DNA from: Allolobophora icterica
Taxonomy: Eukaryota > Annelida > Clitellata > Crassiclitellata > Lumbricidae
NCBI GenBank assembly: GCA_963556255.1
Contig: OY744605.1
Coordinates: 10,181,326 to 10,245,325, forward strand
Length of the DNA: 64,000 nucleotides
Direction of reading: 5' to 3'
The notes below the pieces were generated by a model. The model was not told the DNA's origin. It was given only the letters and a program-made list of their open reading frames with translations, and did no database searches. The stretch's first letter is position 1, and each line of letters starts with the position of its first letter. Below are positions 23,258 through 33,479 of this stretch, in pieces. Made by a program: the position numbers and the translations under genes.

Positions 23258-23585
23258 AAAAAAGGGAGGAGGGAGAGTCACTCAGACAAGTTTGACCGTA
23301 ACTGGAGTGGTAGGCGACTACTAGTTGAGTGGTTGGCTTTAAAGGTAACATTCGTTTCTACTCTGTCACGTTCTTCCTTGGACTAAAGCTAGTTCTCTAC
23401 TTGCTGAATATTATTGTAGGTGAGCAATCAGTCTCTGATTCTACTAAAAATCCTCGGCCATAAAATTCAACTTTACTTTTACTTTCGGTTTCATAAGAAC
23501 AACAACCACAACGGTGCAAAATGACTTTCTGGTGAATTCATCTCCTGATTTTATAAAGAGGGGATTACGAATAATGCCGATATTT

Positions 23586-24420
23586 CAACTTACCGTACAG
23601 TTTTTCATATAGTCAAAAATCGTATATAACAATAGCACCTGTGTCCCAGAAGCAACCTAATACTGCTCGTCAACAGCAGTGTTGGGTAAACTCACACAAG
23701 AAATGAGTTAAATCAAAACTCAACTCATGCACCTCAAAATGAGTTTAAACTCAAACTCAACTCATCCTAAGTGAAATGAGTTAACTCAAACTCACTTGTT
23801 AAATGAGTTAACTCATAAACTCACACGTTTCATACTAGCACGTTCTAATCGAGCAACAATTTTTCCATCACGCCTACTTGTAACAGAAAAATATTTTCCA
23901 TCAAGAATACACGGTACTTCAGCCATGTTGTTCTTAACTGTTCACAATATACAAAATATGCAGTGCTTAAATACTGTCTGCTAGCAGTGTTTACGACCCT
24001 CCCTGCCGTCACCACTCACCAGTATGGAAAGCCGACGATATAAAAAAGGCTTGTTTCAACATAATATGTGCCGAGTGCCGAAGAGTGAGTTGAGTTTAAA
24101 ATAATTGAGTTACAACTCAAACTCACAGAAAAAATGAGTTAACTCAAACTCATAACTCACACTCTTTAAGGTGAGTTAACTCAAACTCACAAATCACAGC
24201 AAGTGAGTTAACTCGTGAGTTTAAACTCATATGAGTTAACTCATACCCAACACTGGTCAACAGTACTGATTGCCAAGTCCTAGCCTAAACTGCACATACA
24301 CAGGAATGACAGGTATGCAGAAACATCGTACTCCGTACGTCAGGGTCAATCCAGAAGTTTCTAACGAAACTATAACGTGGCGCTGTAGAAGCAGTTCTGG
24401 AAGGCGGAGTACAAATCAAA
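23586..24420 (-). promoter_or_regulatory. Probable 5' leader/promoter region of gene 1, split by a MITE
   Basis: A GTAAGT donor on the minus strand near 23591 and sequence on both sides of the MITE resemble 7460-7712 beside the first TRIM pseudogene. Removing 23677-24255 restores one continuous region. I infer a non-coding first exon and start site here; no TATA box stands out. Confidence 0.4.
23677..24255. mobile_element. hAT-type MITE, 579 bp
   Basis: Ends CAGTGTTGGGTAAACTCA and, complemented, CAGTGTTGGGTATGAGTT. Perfect 8-bp duplication GTCAACAG at 23669-23676 and 24256-24263. The inside is a scatter of GAGTTAACTC palindromes. Confidence 0.95.
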
Positions 24421-24671
24421 CAACGCGATGCTGGTTAGTACTTGGGTGGTGATTGCCGACGGAATTGGGAATTTGAGTCCATCAAATGTAACAGCTTACC
24501 ACAATGTATCGTCAGTATCAAAAGTCTATAACCGTAATTTGAAACTGACAATCTCGAAAGAAAGCACTAGAAGAGAAAACGATGCAGAAACGTTTTCAGG
24601 AGAAATGACGCGATGAAAGCTTAAGTCTTAGGAATCGTAATTGTAAGAGAGTCTCCTAAGTGCCTCTTAAG

Positions 24672-25186
24672 CAGTGATGGGCAATAGCTAACTAAAAAGT
24701 TGCTAACTTTTAGTTTAACTAAACAATTTTATTTAAGGAAGAAGTTTAACTAAAAAAATAGTTTAGTTAAAACCATAGTTTAACTAAAAAAATTTAATTG
24801 CTAACTAAAAAGTTTAACTAAAAAATCAGTAATATGCAGCTATTTTTCCACAGTGAACATTGAACACTGTCAGCAAAAAACATTTTTACACTGCATGGTT
24901 TTAGCATTCATACACTACTTACAGTACACATGTAACTATATGCCACATTGCATAGTTTGAAGGTGAAATTGTCATTGACGCTTTGCATTATTACAGTTCA
25001 CTTAAGGTCTTTTATTGTGAAAATGTTTGTCGTAAAAAGTTGGAGAAAGTTGGAAAAAGTTTAACTACTTTTTTTTAGTTTAGTTAACTAATTTCCAAAA
25101 TCAGTTGCCAACTTTAGTTAAACTATTTTTTTAGTTGGAAAATAGCTTTAGTTTAACTAAAAAAAATAGTTTAGTGCCCATCACTG
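24672..25186. mobile_element. hAT-type MITE, 515 bp
   Basis: Ends CAGTGATGGGCAATAGC and, complemented, CAGTGATGGGCACTAAAC. Perfect 8-bp duplication CTCTTAAG at 24664-24671 and 25187-25194. Subterminal TTTAACTAAA repeats. Confidence 0.95.
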
Positions 25187-25763
25187 CTCTTAAGTCTCAT
25201 AGTTTAAAATGTAATTTGCATTGGCGATGTTTAATCACGAATAGAAATGGCACCATGTTTATTCCTTTGTTATATCATCACCACTCAAGGAGCATATCGG
25301 GCTAGAACTCTGCCAGCATGTCCAATGAAGCCCACATTGGAGCCATATTCCTGTGTGGTGGTACCCTATTGGGCCCACGTGGGTCCTGTCCATGGAAATA
25401 CTGGCAGGGAAGGTCGTCCAAAATGGGAAAACGTAAGTTTTGACAACAACTCCGTATATAATAAAAGCTTGCCGGAGAGTTGGTAACAAGATCTAATGTG
25501 AACAAAGAAGCTAGTAATGAAACTCGCAATATATCCCATTTTACCCTACATGGTAGGACATAACGGGATTTTTTAGTTTTGACACAATAGTGGGTGATGC
25601 TTAAGTGGATTAATCTCATCTATGCTGTACCTGACGTCTGCTGGCATAGTCTGAGTGCAAGAAGACTCGAGTATTTATTAACTAAATGACGTAAACTTCA
25701 ATATGCCTTAAATTAAGTATTCCTTTATGCCCCGGTCTCCCCTAGCCCCACTCGGTAGTCGGT

Positions 25764-25795
25764 ACTCCCTACAAATATCTACTAACAGAGTCTAG
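25764..25795 (+). repeat. 32-bp direct repeat, copy 1
   Basis: Begins ACTCCCTACAAATATC and ends CAGAGTCTAG; an identical copy lies 503 bp further on. Confidence 0.9.
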
Positions 25796-26298
25796 GCGCA
25801 CAAACATCAAAATAAGGTCTCGTCAGACCAAAACTAACTGAAATTTAGAGCCGACCAAAGGCTTACTGTCTTGCCATGCCCTTACACACTGGCACTGCTC
25901 CTTTGGCTCTTAAGGTCTCTACCAATAACCCTGGACAGAGGGTGTTACAATTCTCTGAGGAAATGAGTCAACTGAGTCCCCGGCAGGTGTTAAGATATTG
26001 ACAAGTGGTATTCACCCCACACGAAGTGGACACATCTGTGGGAATTGACGAGGTATACTTAGTAACAGTGTATCATATCCAAAATGATATGATAACACTG
26101 TTATCATATGATAAGACTGTTATCATATGACTCTGATAACAGCAATATAATTGCACTGAAGGATGATTTACTAATTTCAAGTTATGCATGTGGATCTGTT
26201 ACTCATGATTACCTTACACCACAGATGCTCAGATTGAAGGTAAGCTCCACAACCTATATAAATATTTACTGTGATAAACTGTCTGTGGAGTGATATAA

Positions 26299-26330
26299 AC
26301 TCCCTACAAATATCTACTAACAGAGTCTAG
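26299..26330 (+). repeat. 32-bp direct repeat, copy 2
   Basis: Identical to 25764-25795. Confidence 0.9.
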
Positions 26331-26527
26331 AGTATGATTATTATTACTAAAAAACGCCTATTCTATGTGCACAAATAGAATTATCAGCAAGCAGTTAATC
26401 CAGTCAAATTTAAGGAGCTGTTGAATTTTGCCTAGGAGAAGGAATTCGGATTCAGAGAAATATTGAAGCTTATTAATATTTAATAAACATCCAAAACCGA
26501 GCATCACCAAAAACCGAAGCAAATAGG

Positions 26528-26528
<1 letters not shown>

Positions 26529-26584
<56 letters not shown>
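26529..26584. repeat. (TA)n microsatellite
   Basis: Nearly pure TA for about 55 bp with one phase slip. Confidence 0.95.
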
Positions 26585-27771
26585 CGAAAATTAGATTAGC
26601 CGAAGAATTGTCAAACGAAGAAGGTATGCTTAGAATGTTGGTTATTATTTAATTGCAAACTCCAATGAATAGATCGGCCTCATATTAAGGCATAGTAATA
26701 TAGTTGGGCTAAGTTAGACTGCCTACAACGTCCTAAATCAACATGAACAGCAGGGATTCATTCTAGGAAATTTAAACTAATGGTCGGCATCGGTTGTTTG
26801 GTTGTAAGCAGACTAATTTTCTTGAAGGCTCGAGACTGCTGCTTGGAGATTCTTCAGTTACGCGAAACTCCTCGGACAAGTTTGACGATCCGCTTGAAGA
26901 AGTTTTTCGCAGAGAAACGTACGCCATGTCGATTCGAAGTAGGCCTAAACTGCTGTAAAGTTCGTGTTGGGTAATTTTGGTCTGCATCGTATGACGATCG
27001 TTCATTAAGTCGAGTAGAGGCGAGATGCGTGAATCGGTAGTTGTGTGTTAAAATTGACTAAGTATCGGAATGTAAGACGAATCGAGTGTTGATTCGCGAC
27101 TGGATGAAACTAGACTGAATCGAATGAGCTACTGAGTATACCCCGTGATCGATCGAGTCAGTCGATCAAGTCGATCGAAAGTCGGCCAAGTCGAGTCGGT
27201 CGAAAAATCTTCGACTCGATCGACTTGCAAGTCGAGTTGATCATATGTTTTGACAAGTCGAGTCGATCGTAGTTTCCTCGACTCGACTCGACTATGAAAT
27301 ATTTTCTTACTATTTTTTGCGGTTACTTCACAAAATGATCCACATGACGACTGTGATAACGTAATGCTTTGTAAACGCACAACTACCGTATTAACCTGAT
27401 TTGAAGAGTTCAGTGCAAATTATGAGCCTTTTGGTGATTTCGTATAGTGGAAGCTGAAGATACTTTTCACAGTTTTACGGTGAAAATGGAAAGATTAAGA
27501 TGCGTTAAAAATGCGCTAGTTTCAGGAAATTTCAGCTCTATAGTTAGTAACGACCATAGTTCGAGAATTCGTGACTTTCGGTTTTAAAATTCGTAAAAAT
27601 TCGCGAATTTTTGGTCTATTTTAAAATTCGTAGAAATTCGTAAAAATTCGTTGGGTCATTGTTAGACCTTTTCACACTGACAGTGGCGTTTTTTGCAAAA
27701 ACAGCGTAAGTAACAACAAATGTGGTGACGTCATAATTTGTTGTGTTAAGCTTCTGCTTAGAATTTAATGT

Positions 27772-28745
27772 ATCAATCAATCAATCTATCAATCAATTTA
27801 TTGATCCATAAAGCAAACGTGACAATATACAAGAAAATATAATTTAAATAGCCACTATGATGATGAAAAGGTTTGAAACATTAAGATATTAATGGGTTTA
27901 GAAGGCTATATCATGCTGTCAGTGGTCAATAGGAAGCCCTAAAAGGACCAGGGTCCCGCTAGAAAGGGCCCCATTTACTTAACAAAAACTCGACGACGGC
28001 CATGTACACATGAGCCTTTGAGTAGACCTATTGGAAGAGACAACGAATTTGCAAAAGGTGGGCAACTAGTTAACGGAATAGCAAGTGGCAGAAACAAAAC
28101 AAAAACAAAAACAGAGTAAAATAAATAAGATGGGAGGGGGTCATAACAGGCTGTCACTGGGTGGTCTGTCTAGTCAGTAGGTGTGAACGAAGGCTTTTTT
28201 AAAACATAGTAACCTGGAATGTGTCGTAATTCAGAGGGGAGCTTATTCCATAGTTTTGGCCCTAGATTGGTTATTGAGAATTTGCGTATGTTAGTACGTG
28301 CAAATTCAATCTGGTAAGTGTTGGGTTTATTCCTAGAAGAGTAGGGATGAATATCCGAGGTACTTGTGAAAAAGTTGAAAAATGCATTGGGTAGTGAATT
28401 GAAGGTATAGCGGTGCATGAAATCGCAGATTTGATAAGATGTTATACTGGCAATGGTCAATAAGCCCATGGACTGGAATAATTGGAAGGTATGGGAATTT
28501 CTTGGGGATCTAGTAATAACTCGAATAATGCGCTTTTGTAGGACTACAAGACGTTGTAAGTTTGACTTGTAGTTTGCTGCCCAGACTAAATTGCCATAAG
28601 AGAGGTAAGGGTATACAAGTGAATAGTAAAGATTTAACAGAATTTTTGAGGGGATGAGTGAGGAAATGCGTGTGATGATCCCAACGGTTTTAGAAATTTT
28701 ATTTGCAATGTAAAATTCAATATTAAAGTTTATTACGTAACGAGT
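27772..28745 (-). mobile_element. 5'-truncated LINE (CR1/L2-like) inserted in the hAT element
   Basis: The minus strand encodes the last part of a LINE reverse transcriptase ORF (for example YLSYGNLVWAANY and FARTNIRKFSITNLGPKLWN, stop near 28170). A 3' tail of repeated ATTG units follows at about 27774-27800. The 5' end breaks off around 28745. Confidence 0.82.
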
Positions 28746-28786
28746 AAATTTAGTTAAAATCTAATTTGTTAAAGATGAAAGAACAT

Positions 28787-28962
28787 GGACCGGAGTGGAA
28801 GTATGTAGTAATTTTGGAGGAGAAGCAAAGGGTAATCCAAAAATACAGTGTTGTTTCTGTGACAAGGAATTTGTTGGTTGTTCTGCCCGAATTCGGAAGC
28901 AATTTCTGGCTGTTCCTGACTCAGAATCAGAGGACGATGAAGTAGAAGACAAAGCTCGGTGA
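28787..28962 (+). pseudogene. BED-type zinc finger remnant of a hAT transposase
   Basis: The frame reads NPKIQCCFCDKEFVGCSARI followed by an acidic tail and TGA. C-x2-C spacing with a following Arg-Ile/Gln helix fits a BED finger, but the usual His pair is not evident. Confidence 0.6.
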
Positions 28963-28982
28963 ACGTTGCCAACTCTTTTTAA

Positions 28983-30005
28983 CCCTCGAGCTACCAAGGG
29001 GGGGTGGTTACCACCCCCCTACGTTTTTCTGGAATATTTTTTTTAGCACATGGAATATAATTTTGACATTTTAGGTAGCTGTAGGGGGTCCACTTGCGCA
29101 AATTTTGAGGTAAAAGTCGTGATGATATCCCACGCCATAAAAAAGTTATACCCGATATAGCCTAGGTACCACTTATGAAATCGGGAATTTCTCTTGTCAG
29201 CTGTTAGCTGTTGTCGACTATAAAGGTATTCATTATTCTTTCTGGAAGAGAAACAACTATGCCATTCTTTATAGGGAATGTAGGGATATATTTGGTTCTT
29301 AGTTGTTTGTCTTTTGATAACCGGAAGTGATCATAATGAATAATAATACGCTTTTTCAGTGTGAAAATCACTGTTGCAACATCACAACGTAAACCGATAT
29401 GGTTGGGTATGGGGAAGGGCTATAAACAGTTGAAGCAGAATACTAACAGAGTAAAGCAGTGCTGTGAAGTGTTCAAGAAGCCGGTTTGCAGGAAGCATTC
29501 GCACAAAACAATGAAAGTAACTTGCAATAACTGCAAGGACCACTGACGTTTTTGACTGCCGGGAAAAATTACATAATTTCTTGTTTCATGTTGATATAGC
29601 TGCACGCCTTTAGGTTTTGCCTGTAACTAAAACAGACTTTGGAATAGTTTGTATTGTTGAAATTTAAGCCTCATTATATTTATTATATTTAGAATATTCT
29701 TGGATACATAGTTCATTTTCAAAACACACATCATTTATATCTTTTTATCCAAATAGTACAAATTGTGTGGGATAATATCATATATCGTTAAATGGACCGG
29801 TGCCTTTGTTAAAAACTATATAATTTCGAGATGCATTCATATATTTTACAACTAAATATACCATTCTTTTCAGAAATGAATGCTGAATCAAATGCTGTAT
29901 TACATGATATGATATCTTAAACCAAACACGAAATTCCAGGGGGGTGTGGTAACCACCCCCCCCCTTGGTAGCCGATGTCACAAAAAAACCTTGGTAGCCT
30001 GAGGG
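28983..30005 (+). mobile_element. piggyBac-like element, internally deleted
   Basis: TTAA duplications at 28979-28982 and 30006-30009 with ends CCCTCGAGCTACCAAGG and, complemented, CCCTCAGGCTACCAAGG, typical of piggyBac. It carries a Cys-rich coding end at 29361-29546. Confidence 0.85.
29361..29546 (+). pseudogene. piggyBac transposase C-terminal Cys-rich remnant
   Basis: The open stretch ends with KQCCEVFKKPVCRKHSHKT and then VTCNNCK before a stop. The CxxC/CxxH arrangement is that of the piggyBac C-terminal cross-brace. The catalytic part is gone. Confidence 0.6.
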
Positions 30006-31003
30006 TTAACCATGTTTGGTTGCAAGCTGTGTTAGTGACTGACTGGTCACACTGGAGCTGAATCACTGGTGGTTTTTCGTTGTACTGACTGACAATCACA
30101 GCCACATAGGCCTACCCCAGCTATGATAGAAATCGAAGTTCAAGACTTCAAGTAGAACAGTAACTGAATTTCATTAGCCTACTATTGTGTTGCTAGTCAG
30201 CTATCTTTTACGGCTGCTTGATTGATTGCCTATGACATTATGACGTTTAGGGTCTATAATACTTGCTAACAAGTTTAAAAGTATACAAATAATAAAATTC
30301 GTTGCCATGGCAAAGAATTCTATTATTCTATTATTTCACGAATTTTAACGAATTTTAAAACTGCAGTTTTAAAATTCGTTAAAATTCGTGAATTTTCGAA
30401 ATTCTTAAAATTCGTAAAATGCGAATTCTCGAACTATGGTAACGACGATCTCAAAACGTTCGAATGTCTGTATGCTAGGACGGGACTGAATGCTTCGATT
30501 TTGGCCAAGAGCAGTGGCTCAGAAAGTGTGTACAAGTTGCGTGAGCTAACCTCAGCCAAGTAGGCTACAGACCTAAAATGGATAGAATTATACATTATAT
30601 CCGATATAACCAATAAGAATATTTTGTCATTTTTTACAATCAGTGGAAAAGTTTATTGCACTTGGCCTACATATTCATGAAATGAAACGCGTCTATAGCA
30701 CAATTAGTCAATATTAGCAAGCATCAAATAGCCTACAAAGCGCCAGCCAAAAGTTGTGTGAACATGCTTCTGCCTCAGCGCTACAGAGCCAAAACTTGTG
30801 TAAGCTTTGGAGCCATGGGTCCCAGGCCCCTGACCAAGAGATACAGTCCAAGTCGACAAAGTCGACCAAGTCGATCGTTTATTTGCCAAGTCGATCAAGT
30901 CGACGAGAGGTCGACTAGTCGACAAAGTCGATCGAGTCGATCGTCGGCCGAGCCAAGTCGATCGTAGCAGGTCGACTCGATCGATCACGGGGTATTACTG
31001 AGT

Positions 31004-31498
31004 TGGCGACTTTCAGTGGAAGAAGACAAGATTGGTGATGAGCACAGCAATCGTAGTTCACTATGGTTGAAATCAACCGAAGAATCAACTCCTTCATTTA
31101 AACCTACGTGGGAACGAACGCTGAGAAAGAAAGATCAGTTCTACGACATCGAGTCTTCTAGACGAAAACTTCGCGAAACCCCATCCTACAAGATATCCAC
31201 GGGAAGGTATTTTAGTAATAAATAATATGGAATAAATTTTATTTCATCAGACGTCTGTGTTTTAATTTAATTATAATTTTAATTTTAATTATAATCGGAT
31301 GCTGGTATCAGTGGGGTAATAGCAAGTAGGGTCAGTTGAATAATGCCGGTGGTGAACTGTGCTAAACTCTGATGACTGTATTGTTGGAGTGTAAATTTTG
31401 AGGGTTTTCGTTTGGACATCAGACGTTAAATATCTTATGTAAACTGAGAAGACCTAAATTTCAGAACTACATGGATACATCATCCATTTATATAAACA
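31004..31498. other. No gene recognised
   Basis: Short AT-rich gap after the nested transposons; nothing coding supported. Confidence 0.55.
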
Positions 31499-31943
31499 CT
31501 AGCTGGTTTATCCGGCGTTGCCCGAGTTTCGGAGGTTTTGGGCCGGGACACCATGGTAGCGGTCAAAACGGGGGACGCGAAACTGCTTAACCCGGCGTTT
31601 TGGGTGTTTCAATCCCTCTAGCAAATAAGCAGCAAAACACTGCTTAACCCGGCGTTGCCGGGGTTTATTTCAGTGAAAGTTTCAATCCCTCTAGCGAATC
31701 CGTACTGTAGCTGCTTAACCCGGCGGCCCCATCTGGCGAGTGAAAATAGGTTGAGTGTAAGGTTTTTACCAGCTAAAAATGCATTGGCCGGGTAGTTTTT
31801 GGCCCGGGACACCATGGTAGCGGTGAAAACGGGGGACGCGAAGCCTCACACTGGGTGTGTAATGCCCACCCCGAGACATTAGTGAAGGTTTGGAGTGAAA
31901 AGGTCCAAAGCTGTAGAAATGCATCGCGGTCAAAGATCGCTGT

Positions 31944-32027
<84 letters not shown>

Positions 32028-32048
32028 ACTCTTTATTTATATAGATAG
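31499..32048. repeat. Unclassified interspersed repeat with GACA tail
   Basis: Contains three CTTAACCCGGCG or TTATCCGGCGTTGCCCG segments, two copies of CCGGGACACCATGGTAGCGG (about 31550 and 31805) and ends in a GACA microsatellite then TTTATTTATATAGAT. This composition is typical of an abundant retroelement 3' end, but I cannot name the family. Confidence 0.55.
31946..32022. repeat. (GACA)n microsatellite
   Basis: About 77 bp of pure ACAG units at the end of the unclassified repeat. Confidence 0.97.
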
Positions 32049-32421
32049 TCTGCGTTACTGATTGTGGCTGATGTGGCCTAAGCCAATGTAATAGTGATCC
32101 GACAGAATATGATCCGCTGCCATCGATTTTATTCCATCCGTTTCAAAGCAATCGATTTCTATCAAAAGAACGGACTTATGTGATGTTGGTGATATTTATT
32201 AATACGCTGAATAATGACAACAAAACTTCGTTTAATTCCTATGCATCAGTGACATTGTTCTTCGAACTGAAAAATTGCTAGGCCTATATAGCAAATTATA
32301 ATTATTAGTGATAAATGTCAGTAACCTACATAAAGTCAAAAAGCAACGCTTAGAGCAACATGAATGACGCGTTGCATTTGGATACTTTTTGCAAAAAATG
32401 TTTAAAAAGGGAAACATTTCA

Positions 32422-33479
32422 TTAACGGAGATACACGCCGCTGTTGGCTGCAACGTCTTTAACTGTTTCTGTGGTTTCACGCACTGAACGTCTCAGACAA
32501 GCAACTACAATGCCTGGAAATTTGACTTCTACTTCCAGTAATTTGTCTTTCTCACACAGACGTCTGATGAATTTGTTCATTGGAGGGGGACTACCCTCGA
32601 CATGACTCATTCTTTGCACACAGAAACCCTTTTCAACTACTTCACTCTTCAGAACTTCTGCAGCTTCCTTCAAATGTCGGTCGTCTAAAGCAAAGACTAC
32701 AATCGTTCCGTCGTTGTTCATCCAAGAGGCAGAGATGTTTCTGCCAAGCAGCTGTTGCGTAAGATAGGAGCTGACTTCATTTTTGACAAACACCTTGCTA
32801 ATTAAATCAGAGATTTTAAATGAACTTTGTAAAGCCGAATTGACTTTCTCACATAAAAAGAGCTTTGCCTTCTTCACATCTTCTGACGTTCCACACAAAA
32901 TTACTTGATTGGTCTTCATCTCAAAGTTCACATTCGGAAATCCCTGCTTAAGTTTCTTCTGGAACTGTTCTGTCTTTATCAAAGCCAGTTGATGTGGCTT
33001 GTGGTTTGCCACAGTTTCTGATATTATTTTCTTTCTTTGTTGCAGTTCTTTCTCAAGTGATTCTTTAATTGTAACCAATGTTTTTTCGAATTCGACGATA
33101 TCCTTCTTTAAACCCGTGTATTGCATTTCAAACTCCTCATTGTCAAAAGCAATGTCAAGAAGAGGTTTTGGCTCAATAGACCGCGCGCAGTAGTCTTGAA
33201 TTGCAGATTTAAATTCATTCCATATCTCATGATACAACGTAACTTTCTTAGAGTTTATATCACTCAAATAGCTCTGGAAGATATCTTGGCTTTCGCTTTT
33301 CTGGTCGTTTAACGATTTTTGGTGAAATCCGTTAACAATTAATAGTTTCACTTCATTGATGTCAGTTTCCGGCCATATTACAGAAGAGCTGTTCCGTTTT
33401 AATACCTCTTGAATATCCATTTTTAACTCTTGACGTTTCATGACAAAATGAAGAGCTCCAGTCTCGCACGGAAAAGAGA
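32422..33479 (-). CDS. Gene 2 exon 2: KH-like repeats and stop
   Basis: Opens in phase 1 (VSFPCETGALHFVMKRQELK), aligned with gene 1 exon 2 (AVYFILKRPELK). Ends SGVYLR then TAA. A weak GTGTAT just before the stop could be a donor, but I see no macro exon downstream. Confidence 0.82.

Larger units (their letters stand above)
25195..27129. other. Intergenic, no gene recognised
   Basis: Holds a 32-bp perfect direct repeat (25764-25795 and 26299-26330), a palindromic ATCATATGATAAC cluster at 26065-26135 and a TA microsatellite at 26529-26584. Frames around 25247-25619 lack domain signals. Confidence 0.55.
27555..30438 (+). mobile_element. hAT-type element nested in 27138-30995
   Basis: Ends CATAGTTCGAGAATTCG, perfect for 17 bp in inverted orientation. 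Perfect 8-bp duplication GTAACGAC at 27547-27554 and 30439-30446. Contains a BED-finger coding remnant, a LINE fragment and a piggyBac-like element. Confidence 0.92.
27138..30995. mobile_element. DNA transposon with 22-bp perfect inverted ends, host of nested insertions
   Basis: Starts ATACCCCGTGATCGATCG; the last 22 bases at 30974-30995 are the exact complement of the first 22. Perfect 8-bp duplication TACTGAGT at 27130-27137 and 30996-31003. Subterminal GTCGATC/GACTCG repeats occur at both ends. No transposase of its own was recognised; superfamily uncertain (hAT-like by duplication length). Confidence 0.9.

Noticed and set aside
25247..25619. Three overlapping short frames
   Set aside because: Low support, no motif and compositionally like non-coding neighbours.
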